A DNA stretch of 8,092 bases, taken from NCBI GenBank assembly GCA_028274825.1, contig JAQCMZ010000046.1:1-8092 (forward strand). The letters run 5' to 3'. The translations under genes were made by a program, and so were the position numbers. The stretch is from Haloferacaceae archaeon (GTDB lineage Archaea > Halobacteriota > Halobacteria > Halobacteriales > Haloferacaceae). Below are positions 1-5,915 of the stretch, in pieces. A model generated the notes under the pieces. It saw only the letters and a program-made list of their open reading frames with translations. It searched no databases and had not been told where the DNA came from. Each line of letters opens with the position of its first letter. Position 1 is the stretch's first letter.

Positions 1-92
1 AGACAGACGAAGACTCCCTAGGGTGCCGGTTAATCTACAGGCGGAACAGGCCGAGTGTGAGGGGTCGGACGGAAATCACCGAGGAGTGATGA

Positions 93-111
93 CGAGAATC
101 GGCGATTCTCG
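93..111. repeat. Perfect 8-bp inverted repeat, 3-nt spacer
   Basis: CGAGAATC and GATTCTCG are perfectly complementary around GGC. It could be an operator for a dimeric regulator or a short hairpin. No T-run follows on either strand, so a terminator role is not indicated, and no gene start lies close by. Confidence 0.7.
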
Positions 112-461
112 ACGGATGCCCCCGAGGGTGAAGGCCGTCGAAGGATTCACCAACCCACGTGACACAGCAGGAGAGAGCGGCTGTGACGGATATTAAAGAC
201 CTCAGTATGAAACAGTCGCTCGACAGTGTGGAAACGTGGCACCTCTCAAGACCCGCCGCTGGCGGTGCGACGGGGGTTGTCGGGTCGTGGTGGAGCGACC
301 TCCACGGGCACATCGGTGTGTTCGGGTGTGAATTCCAGCCGACTCCTCACACAAACGGTCGAGGGCAATTACAGTCCGTTGCTGGTGCAGTGCGGCCCTA
401 CACACGGAAGCCTCGGGGCTTGCGAGGGACTTCACCCTGGATCCGGCTCACGGCGAGACCA

Positions 462-495
462 GCACGGACGCTCACGGCTCCGTGGGAGGGCGTGC
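462..495. repeat. Nested hairpin
   Basis: An outer stem GCACG (462-466) / CGTGC (491-495) encloses an inner stem CACGG (473-477) / CCGTG (480-484) with a 2-nt loop, or a 4-bp stem with a 4-nt loop. The two are separated by a symmetric 6x6 internal loop. The nesting makes it more structured than an isolated short dyad, but folding energy was not computed. Confidence 0.5.
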
Positions 496-669
496 GTTCA
501 CCGTAGTATCCCGGAAATCCACATTATCAGCCCAGTCAGGCCACGTGTGTCGGCCTGGCGAGACGACTGTCAGCCGCTCCCGGTGCCAGAGATTGCAGTC
601 GTCCCATCTCAGCCAGCGCGCTCTCTAAGAGACTAGTCTTCTCGCATGGCCACTCGCAGACCAACGAGG

Positions 670-1971
670 TCACTCGTGGGGTGTTGATAGGGAGTCCCGG
701 ACTGTCGGGGGATCAACACCCGCATCGGAGACGATCGATCGAATGTATTTGCCGACATGGTCGTCTATCCGTTTTTTGTATCCGTCTTGTCGCGCCAGCC
801 GGTCTAGCTCTCTGGAAACATAACTCCCGTACTGAACGGCTTTTTTGTCAGCGTCACGGGCCATCCGGGGCACGTACTCGGCGGCTACCCGTCGCAACGC
901 GACCTTACTGAGCTGCTGTGTCGCGAGTAACTGTCCGGGGAGACGCAATGCTGCGTCGATCACCCGATCGTCGAGAAACGGGGTCCATGGTTCGACGCCG
1001 GCAGCTCGAAGCGTCAGTACGTCCCGCTCAAGTTGGGCCGGAAGCCCTGCAATGACTTCCCGCTGTGCGTCTCGGACGGTCTCCGACTCAAGACGAGAAT
1101 CTGTCGCCGGGTCGGCCATCTTCGCGTACCCACCGAACAGTTCGTCGGCCCCTTGCCCGACTCCGAGAGTGTCGACCCCGTCTGACGCCGCCGCCTGGGC
1201 GACCAGATACAGTGGGACTGCAATCCCAACGTCCATGGGATTTGTCTTGCCCGTAGCCGCCACGACCTGCGGGACTGCCTTGAGAACTGTCTCGTGTGTG
1301 AACTCCACCACCCGGAGGTCTCGTCCCATCGCCGCTGCCACGTCTTCAGCCGCCTCCCGATCGTGTGAACCCTCGAACCCACCAACGTATAACGTCGCCT
1401 TCGGATGGGTAGCCGCTATGAGTGTCGAATCCACTCCGCCAGAAAACGCAATCGCGTCGACTGCAGCCGAGTTCGCCGGGTTAGTCTCGCCGTCGCCAGA
1501 GTCTCGGCTCTGCTCGGTCGGCCCAAAGACTGTCTCGACAGCTCGATCCACTTCGTGTAACGCAGTGGTCGGGTCCGCCGGACCCGGGTCTGGGAGTGTC
1601 AGCAGATCGGTCTGGCCAGTCGGAGTGCTGATCATGCCCGGGGGGTATCGTACCGGGTGAACCAACTCGCGCGGATCGCGTGCCCACGCCCCGATATCTG
1701 AGCCATCCGTCGTCTCTAAGCTTGACTCGCCAGACGGCACTGTCACACCGTCGCGAAACAGTGGTTCTCGCCCGAGTACGTCCCGTACGAGCCGCGGGGC
1801 TCCATTGTGTTGGTCCGCCGAGAGTACACCAGCGTATCCCTGGAAGACGGTGGGTTCGTCTGCAACTGTGTCCTCCTCGAGAACCCCCGGGAGCACCTGC
1901 CCGTCGGCAATCGCCTGTCGTATCGTGTCTGAGGGACATCCTCTGATGTCGTTGGTTGGAGACCCAGTCAT
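670..1971 (-). CDS. Asparagine-synthase-like ATP-dependent amidoligase lacking a canonical glutaminase nucleophile
   Basis: This 433-residue cytosolic protein carries the C-terminal asparagine synthase (ATP-pyrophosphatase) domain. The PP-loop SGGVDS is at residues 177-182, the second family signature GQGADELFGGY at 272-282, and PFLDDRVIDAALRLP at 331-345, followed by a Lys-rich segment near 376. AsnB family members adenylate an acid (aspartate in true AsnB) and transfer ammonia to it. Residues about 40-115 keep traces of a class II glutaminase fold (LVRDVLGREPLF at 61-72, YPPG at 109-112), but there is no Cys at position 2; the only early Cys is residue 12. The protein may therefore use free ammonia or another nucleophile, and its substrate is unknown. 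I chose the ATG at 1971 because it lies 5 nt after the upstream stop, with a GGTGA Shine-Dalgarno at 1977-1981; the same frame reaches up to 2052 but only inside the PHP gene. Confidence 0.9.
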   Translation of the reverse strand: MTGSPTNDIRGCPSDTIRQAIADGQVLPGVLEEDTVADEPTVFQGYAGVLSADQHNGAPRLVRDVLGREPLFRDGVTVPSGESSLETTDGSDIGAWARDPRELVHPVRYPPGMISTPTGQTDLLTLPDPGPADPTTALHEVDRAVETVFGPTEQSRDSGDGETNPANSAAVDAIAFSGGVDSTLIAATHPKATLYVGGFEGSHDREAAEDVAAAMGRDLRVVEFTHETVLKAVPQVVAATGKTNPMDVGIAVPLYLVAQAAASDGVDTLGVGQGADELFGGYAKMADPATDSRLESETVRDAQREVIAGLPAQLERDVLTLRAAGVEPWTPFLDDRVIDAALRLPGQLLATQQLSKVALRRVAAEYVPRMARDADKKAVQYGSYVSRELDRLARQDGYKKRIDDHVGKYIRSIVSDAGVDPPTVRDSLSTPHE

Positions 1972-1976
1972 CCCAG

Positions 1977-1981
1977 TCACC
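1977..1981 (-). promoter_or_regulatory. Shine-Dalgarno overlapping the PHP stop codon
   Basis: On the minus strand GGTGA, complementary to the 3' end of 16S rRNA, overlaps the TGA stop of the PHP gene and lies 5 nt before the ATG at 1971. This supports that start over longer in-frame versions and suggests translational coupling of the two genes. Confidence 0.7.
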
Positions 1982-2660
1982 GCCAGTTGGCGAGACGGCG
2001 AAGGATCCGCCGCTTTGCCCCACCTGCTGCTTGTTGGAACGAAATCCGCCACGGCGTCCGTTGGCCAATGACACTTGTTCGACCCGCCGTGATCGCTTCC
2101 AGAATCGCTTCGACACTCGCTTCGTCCGTCCCTACTTCTGTGACTGCTTGCCCGACCATCTCCGAGATATGTGCATCGCTGCCAGCCGTCTTCGGAATTT
2201 TGTGAGCAGTGGCGAATCGATCCGCTCTCCGATTCGATCGGCCCGTGAGCAGCCGCGAATTGTACACCTCGACAGCGTCGGCGGCTTCCAGGTCTGTATC
2301 GCTCACGTGGGGTGCGACGCCGTGACGTGACTTCTGAAACGGATGTGGAACAATTGCGATCCCGCCATCCTCGTGGATCTGTGCCAGCGTTTCACGGTAC
2401 TCCTGGCCCGAATCGATCGGTGAGTCGATACCGAGCGCTAAAATGTGTCCTGCCGCGCTCGTGACCTCCATGCCGACGATCCCGACAAGCCCGTGATCGC
2501 TTGCCAGTGCGGCCGCCCGTCGACTCGCGTCGATTGCGTCGTGGTCGGTCACTGCCAGCGCGTCGAGCCCCACTGCAACCGCCTGTTCGACGAGTAATTC
2601 CACCGGATCTCGCCCGTCGTGGGAAAGCTCCGAATGGGTGTGAAGCTCGACCGATTGCAC
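1977..2660 (-). CDS. PHP-domain metal-dependent phosphoesterase
   Basis: This 227-residue protein has the metal-binding motifs of the PHP (polymerase and histidinol phosphatase) fold in order: HTHSE at 7-11, TDHD at 38-41, GMEV with Glu65 and GH at 71-72, PHP at 105-107, and GSDAH at 160-164. These His, Asp and Glu residues bind two or three metal ions that hydrolyse phosphate esters. The short stand-alone form resembles the TrpH/YciV branch, whose known members include a 5'-3' exoribonuclease and nucleotide phosphatases; the substrate here cannot be told from sequence. The C terminus (about 200-227) is basic and Arg-rich, which may help nucleic acid binding. It starts with GTG at 2660, with no Shine-Dalgarno and a TATA box about 26 nt upstream, so the mRNA is probably leaderless. 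It is the first gene of an operon with the asparagine-synthase-like gene. Confidence 0.93.
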   Translation of the reverse strand: MQSVELHTHSELSHDGRDPVELLVEQAVAVGLDALAVTDHDAIDASRRAAALASDHGLVGIVGMEVTSAAGHILALGIDSPIDSGQEYRETLAQIHEDGGIAIVPHPFQKSRHGVAPHVSDTDLEAADAVEVYNSRLLTGRSNRRADRFATAHKIPKTAGSDAHISEMVGQAVTEVGTDEASVEAILEAITAGRTSVIGQRTPWRISFQQAAGGAKRRILRRLANWR

Positions 2661-2681
2661 GCTCGGATGTTACCCGGCCGG

Positions 2682-2689
2682 TATAAAAA
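2682..2689 (-). promoter_or_regulatory. TATA box of the PHP/amidoligase operon
   Basis: On the minus strand the sequence reads TTTTTATA. Its centre is about 26-27 nt upstream of the GTG at 2660, the usual archaeal TATA-to-transcription-start distance, so transcription should begin at or next to the start codon. Confidence 0.75.
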
Positions 2690-2816
2690 GAGACGTGGTC
2701 CGTATTCGCCCGAAATGAGAGTGGAGATTGTCTCGATTCTCCTGTGCATTCCCTGCAGGCAGTAGCTACCTACGATTCGGCGTCTCGCCCGATTCAGGTT
2801 CGTCGTCCCGAGGCTT

Positions 2817-2875
2817 ACTATAGGTGGAATAGGCGCACTCCCACGTCGTTCACGGCGTGGATACGCGCCGTCACA
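2817..2875 (+). repeat. Structured repeat, copy 1
   Basis: This 59-nt unit recurs at 7935-7989. The left block (2817-2844) matches copy 2 at 24 of 28 positions and the right block (2857-2875, GTGGATACGCGCCGTCACA) at 19 of 19; between them lies a 12-nt segment that is 8 nt and different in copy 2. It can fold as GGCGC (2832-2836) with GCGCC (2865-2869), a 4x4 internal loop, then CCACG (2841-2845) with CGTGG (2856-2860). Conserved stems with a variable loop suggest selection on structure, as in an IS200/IS605-type element end, a palindrome-associated non-autonomous element, or a small RNA. Which of these it is cannot be decided from the window. Confidence 0.8.
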
Positions 2876-2929
2876 GCGGCAATTCCCGACCGTTGTTGTT
2901 CCAAAACACCGTCTCTGCAAGCATCGGCG

Positions 2930-2949
2930 CACTGGGGACGATCCCAGTG
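2930..2949. repeat. 7-bp hairpin
   Basis: CACTGGG (2930-2936) pairs perfectly with CCCAGTG (2943-2949) around a 6-nt loop, extendable by one G-T pair. It follows copy 1 of the structured repeat by 55 nt. Confidence 0.6.
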
Positions 2950-3008
2950 TAGCCGAGTGCCCGACAACTGGCGGTTCGAGTGTCCGCCCAGACTGGAAAC
3001 AGAGTGTG

Positions 3009-3042
3009 GCCCGATGTGGGAATCACACACCAAGCATCGGGC
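3009..3042. repeat. 8-bp hairpin with 18-nt loop
   Basis: GCCCGATG (3009-3016) is perfectly complementary to CATCGGGC (3035-3042). It belongs to the run of dyads downstream of repeat copy 1. Confidence 0.6.
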
Positions 3043-3209
3043 AAATACTTACAGAGAAAGTCACTCCGAGTCCGTCGAAGTCTGTTGGACTCCCTGTGGC
3101 CAACACAACACTGGGTGTCCGAACACGACAACGGAGAGGAGTCCCAGGGTGGCCACTCCCAAGAGACTGCCCATCGACCGGTCACTCACCGATTCAACGG
3201 AGTGATGGC

Positions 3210-3238
3210 TTGGGAGTCTGCAACCCTGACACTCCCAA
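3210..3238. repeat. 8-bp hairpin upstream of purL
   Basis: TTGGGAGT (3210-3217) pairs with ACTCCCAA (3231-3238) around 13 nt, and GG/CC (3207-3208 with 3239-3240) extend it past a bulged C. No T-run follows, and the purL start is about 165 nt further on. Confidence 0.6.
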
Positions 3239-3403
3239 CCCAGCGGTGGCGTGGGATTCGGCCGCGGTCACGCGGAGGAGGATGTCAAGCAGCCTCGGTT
3301 GGGCCATCGGCTGTCGTAAGCTACCCCGCACCGGCAGTCAGGTTAGCCGAACGGTCCCGTCGATGAAAAGAGGTAAGCCGCCAGTATCTCATGACTGAGT
3401 TAT

Positions 3404-5617
3404 ATGAGCCTCCCGGACCCCGACGAGACACTGATTAGTAAAGAACTCGGCCGGGAGCTAACGACGGCCGAGGCAGCGCTGTTCGAGAACCTCTGGAGTG
3501 AACACTGTGCGTACCGATCTTCACAGCCGTTGTTAGATGCGTTCGAGGCCGACGGCGAACAGGTGGTCGTGGGTCCCGGAGATGATGCAGCTGTCGTGGC
3601 GCTTCCAACACCAGAAGCCGCAACCACACCCGCTCGACACCGGGACGCGAGTGACTATACCGAGACGTACGTGACGTTTGGAATCGAGAGTCACAATCAT
3701 CCATCCTACGTAGATCCGTACGACGGCGCAGCGACAGGTGTCGGTGGGATTGTCCGTGATACTCTGAGCATGGGCGCGTATCCGATCGGACTGGCAGACT
3801 CGCTGTATTTCGGCTCGTTTGACGCGGACCACTCCCGATATCTCTTCGACGGAGTCGTGGAAGGAATCGCTGATTATGGAAACGCAATCGGCGTGCCGAC
3901 AGTCGCTGGCAGCGTCGCGTTTCATCCGGGATACAACGGGAATCCGCTGGTGAATGTCGCCTGTGTCGGTCTCACAGACGCTGACCGAGTCGTCACGGCA
4001 GACGCCCAACGACCGGGAAACGCACTCGTTCTCATCGGTAACGCGACAGGTCGAGACGGACTCGGGGGGGCGTCATTTGCCAGTGAGGATCTCAGTGAAG
4101 ACGCCAAGACGGAAGACAGACCGGCTGTCCAAGTTGGGGATCCGTACTCGGAGAAACTGCTTATTGAGTGCAACGAGAGTATCGTCGAGGAAGGACTGGC
4201 GGTTTCTGCCCGGGATCTTGGTGCAGCCGGGCTGGGGGGTGCCAGTTCTGAGATGGTCGCCAAAGGGGGTCTCGGAGCTCATATCGAATTAGAACAGGTC
4301 CATCAGCGTGAGCCGGCGATGAACGCGACCGAGATACTTCTGGCGGAGTCACAGGAGCGAATGTGTTATGAAATTCGCCCTGCAGACGTGTCTCGAGTGG
4401 AGGCGCTGGCAGACCGCTTCGATCTCGGTTGTTCGGTCATCGGAGAGGTCACCGAGGGTGAGTACCTGTGCACCTACGAAGGGGAATCTGTCGTCGAAGT
4501 GCCCGCAGAGTTCCTCGCTGACGGTGCTCCGATGAACGACCTCCCCACACAAGACCCTGCACAGAAGCCCCGTGAACTGCCGTCTATCGATCTAAAGGCG
4601 GCTATTCGCGAGGTAGTCGGATCGCCGAACACGGCCAGTAAAGAGTGGGTCTATCGGCAGTACGATCACGAGGTCGGGCTCCGGACGGCCGTCGAACCGG
4701 GCGAAGACGCGTCGCTTCTCGCGATCCGTGAGGTGGCCGAGGAGCTGACAGATACGAGCGCGAATGAGCACGGGTCGGCGGCGGGAGTCGGGCTCGCACT
4801 ATCGGCGGGGGCAGAGCCCAACTGGACATCGAGCAACCCGTACGAAGGCGCCCGAGCGGTCACTATCGAAAACGCGACGAATCTCGCGGTCAGCGGGGCC
4901 GTCCCATTAGCCGCGGTCAATTGTTTGAACGGTGGAAACCCGGAGAAGCCAACGGTTTACGATGGTTTCTCAGCGATTGTCTCCGGACTGGCCGACGCCT
5001 GTTCAGCACTCGATATCCCGGTCGTTGGTGGCAACGTCTCACTGTACAACGATTCGACCACTGGCCCGATCCCACCGACGCCTACGCTGGCGGTACTGGG
5101 GACCAAATCCGGCTACGAAACACCACCGACTGCGCTGGTACAGGAGCCGGAGAGCACGCTCCTCGGTATCGGCCCGGAGGAAACGTCGCTAGGCGGTTCA
5201 GAATATCTGTCTCGCTGTGGCGGATCAGACACGTTTCCCGCGCCGCCAGAGTCGCCTCGCCGTACCCTGGAGACACTCGCTACTGTCGCCAATGCAGAAC
5301 ACACACTTGCCGCACACGACGTGAGTCATGGTGGACTGCTCGTGACTCTCGCGGAGATGGTGACTACCGAGACAGGACTCGACGTGGCACTTCCGGATCG
5401 AGTAGCTGCCTTCGGAGAGACACCCGGTCGTGCTGTTATCCAGACAGTCAACCCTGGGGCGGTGAGAGACGCCTTTGAAGATGTAGCTCCAGTCACGCGC
5501 CTGGGGACACCCGACGATACTGGTCGATTACGGCTCTCTGTCGGCGATGAGGTGTCCGAAGCTGGGGCCGACCAGATTAGCGAATGGCGGTCAGTGATCG
5601 ACCGCGAGATAGACTGA
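3404..5617 (+). CDS. purL: Phosphoribosylformylglycinamidine synthase subunit PurL
   Basis: PurL makes formylglycinamidine ribonucleotide from FGAR, ATP and ammonia in the fourth step of de novo purine synthesis. In archaea it works as a cytosolic complex with PurQ (glutaminase) and PurS; neither is in this window. The 737-residue length fits the small PurL form. Visible motifs are LWSEHC (30-35, with the conserved His34), the glycine-rich PGDDAAVV (58-65), FGIESHNHPS (92-101), GAATGVGGIVRD (108-119) and, in the second half, AHDVSHGGL near residue 640, as expected for the duplicated AIR-synthase-like halves. The ATG at 3404 gives the usual N terminus leading into the LWSEHC motif. There is no Shine-Dalgarno before it, so a leaderless or very short-leader mRNA is likely. 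The reading frame is intact; the genes on either side have their own promoters. Confidence 0.98.
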   Translation: MSLPDPDETLISKELGRELTTAEAALFENLWSEHCAYRSSQPLLDAFEADGEQVVVGPGDDAAVVALPTPEAATTPARHRDASDYTETYVTFGIESHNHPSYVDPYDGAATGVGGIVRDTLSMGAYPIGLADSLYFGSFDADHSRYLFDGVVEGIADYGNAIGVPTVAGSVAFHPGYNGNPLVNVACVGLTDADRVVTADAQRPGNALVLIGNATGRDGLGGASFASEDLSEDAKTEDRPAVQVGDPYSEKLLIECNESIVEEGLAVSARDLGAAGLGGASSEMVAKGGLGAHIELEQVHQREPAMNATEILLAESQERMCYEIRPADVSRVEALADRFDLGCSVIGEVTEGEYLCTYEGESVVEVPAEFLADGAPMNDLPTQDPAQKPRELPSIDLKAAIREVVGSPNTASKEWVYRQYDHEVGLRTAVEPGEDASLLAIREVAEELTDTSANEHGSAAGVGLALSAGAEPNWTSSNPYEGARAVTIENATNLAVSGAVPLAAVNCLNGGNPEKPTVYDGFSAIVSGLADACSALDIPVVGGNVSLYNDSTTGPIPPTPTLAVLGTKSGYETPPTALVQEPESTLLGIGPEETSLGGSEYLSRCGGSDTFPAPPESPRRTLETLATVANAEHTLAAHDVSHGGLLVTLAEMVTTETGLDVALPDRVAAFGETPGRAVIQTVNPGAVRDAFEDVAPVTRLGTPDDTGRLRLSVGDEVSEAGADQISEWRSVIDREID

Positions 5618-5629
5618 GTTGTGAACTCA
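5615..5629 (+). repeat. 6-bp hairpin spanning the purL stop codon
   Basis: TGAGTT (5615-5620), which starts with the purL TGA stop, pairs with AACTCA (5624-5629) around a GTG loop. It may affect termination or mRNA stability; there is no T-run behind it, so calling it a terminator would be a guess. Confidence 0.45.
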
Positions 5630-5852
5630 CTCTGGAGTCACACCCCGGAGGAGTTGTCTTGTACCGTCTGTGCAATCCTACGTGACAAACTAGCCTCTCG
5701 TATTCGTTCACCCCGGGACGCGTCGCTCACTTCCCGAACAGATGAGCATGACACAGCAGACGTCTGTTGTCTGCCGAGTCGAGATACGACACCCCTCGCG
5801 CAGCGGTAAATCAACTGGCCCTTGCCGGTGGGAGTCTTCTTGAAACGGTATG

Positions 5853-5876
5853 TTTTTAGGCAATCCTAAATTATTG
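5853..5876 (+). promoter_or_regulatory. Probable core promoter of the ABC ATPase gene
   Basis: This is the AT-rich segment of the gap after purL. Either TTTTTAGG (5853-5860) or AAATTATT (5868-5875) could be the TATA element, giving a transcription start near 5882 or 5898. Both leave a short leader; GGAGG at 5894-5898 is a Shine-Dalgarno candidate but sits rather far (17 nt) from the ATG. Confidence 0.45.
5855..5870 (+). promoter_or_regulatory. Perfect palindromic operator, DtxR/iron-box-like, in the ABC ATPase promoter
   Basis: TTTAGGCAATCCTAAA has 6-bp arms that are perfectly complementary around CAAT. TTAGG/CCTAA half-sites are characteristic of iron boxes bound by DtxR/IdeR-family repressors, and haloarchaea carry such regulators (Idr1, Idr2, SirR). 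The palindrome lies 46-61 nt before the ATG at 5916 and overlaps the only AT-rich stretch (5853-5876) that could serve as TATA box, so binding would block TBP/TFB. The dyad is certain, the iron link is inference. Confidence 0.65.
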
Positions 5877-5915
5877 AGCTATCAGATACGGCCGGAGGCG
5901 GTCGAGCCCACATAC

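Larger units (their letters stand above)
1..669. other. Gene-free region with several hairpins
   Basis: I see no convincing gene here. Open frames exist on both strands, but their translations are rich in Arg, His, Ser, Pro and Cys, unlike the acidic proteins of the neighbouring genes, and none shows a domain or a promoter at the right distance. The stretch holds inverted repeats at 93-111, 253-265 (CCGCC/GGCGG), 290-305 (GTGGAG/CTCCAC), 462-495, 537-557 (CAGGCC/GGCCTG) and a 10-bp palindrome AGACTAGTCT at 630-639. It lies downstream of the minus-strand operon that ends at 670. A decayed mobile element or non-coding RNA is possible; nothing proves either. Confidence 0.6.
2661..3403. other. 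Long divergent intergenic region, hairpin-rich
   Basis: These 743 nt separate the minus-strand operon from purL. Beyond the operon promoter and the structured repeat I find no gene. Open frames here have Cys/Trp/Arg/His-rich translations without acidic bias, and several overlapping frames are equally open, as in non-coding GC-rich DNA. Inverted repeats follow each other: 2930-2949, 2970-2988, 3009-3042, 3068-3092 and 3210-3238. I see no strong TATA box at the expected distance before purL; GATGAAAAG (3362-3370) is a weak candidate. Confidence 0.6.

Noticed and set aside
84..92. GTGATGA as a C/D-box RNA box C
   Set aside because: No properly placed box D, box C' or D' follows.
159..636. Overlapping open frames of 115 and 136 codons in the left gap
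   Set aside because: Basic, low-acid composition, no domain, and a TATA-like ATTAAAG lies too close to the nearest ATG.
845..1660. 271-codon open frame on the plus strand opposite the asparagine-synthase-like gene
   Set aside because: It is the antisense shadow of a gene with clear motifs; its translation is Ser/Arg/Thr-rich with no domain.
2968..2991. tRNA T-arm-like GGCGGTTCGAG
   Set aside because: With a 7-nt TTCGAGT loop the flanking 5-bp stem does not pair, and no acceptor, D or anticodon arm is found.
2871..3185. 104-codon minus-strand frame in the intergenic region, and a neighbouring 71-codon frame ending in the repeat
   Set aside because: Both copies of the repeat can be read in several frames, but the frame is not kept between copies (the length difference shifts it), so structure rather than coding seems conserved.
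3277..3288. GGAGGATGTCAA, resembling right ends I recall from haloarchaeal IS200/IS605 elements
   Set aside because: The hairpin that should precede it is missing, no tnpA or tnpB fragment is present, and my recollection of the motif cannot be verified here.
4921..5478. 185-codon open frame within purL
   Set aside because: It lies inside a clear purL reading frame and its Arg/Trp-rich translation is unlike haloarchaeal proteins.
5621..5809. 62-codon GTG-started frame after purL
   Set aside because: No promoter, no Shine-Dalgarno, Cys/Ser/Arg-rich translation, start inside the stop-codon hairpin.
5850..5915. Upstream extension of the ABC ATPase to the ATG at 5850
   Set aside because: It would place the start codon on the operator/core promoter and add 22 non-homologous-looking residues; the ATG at 5916 fits better.
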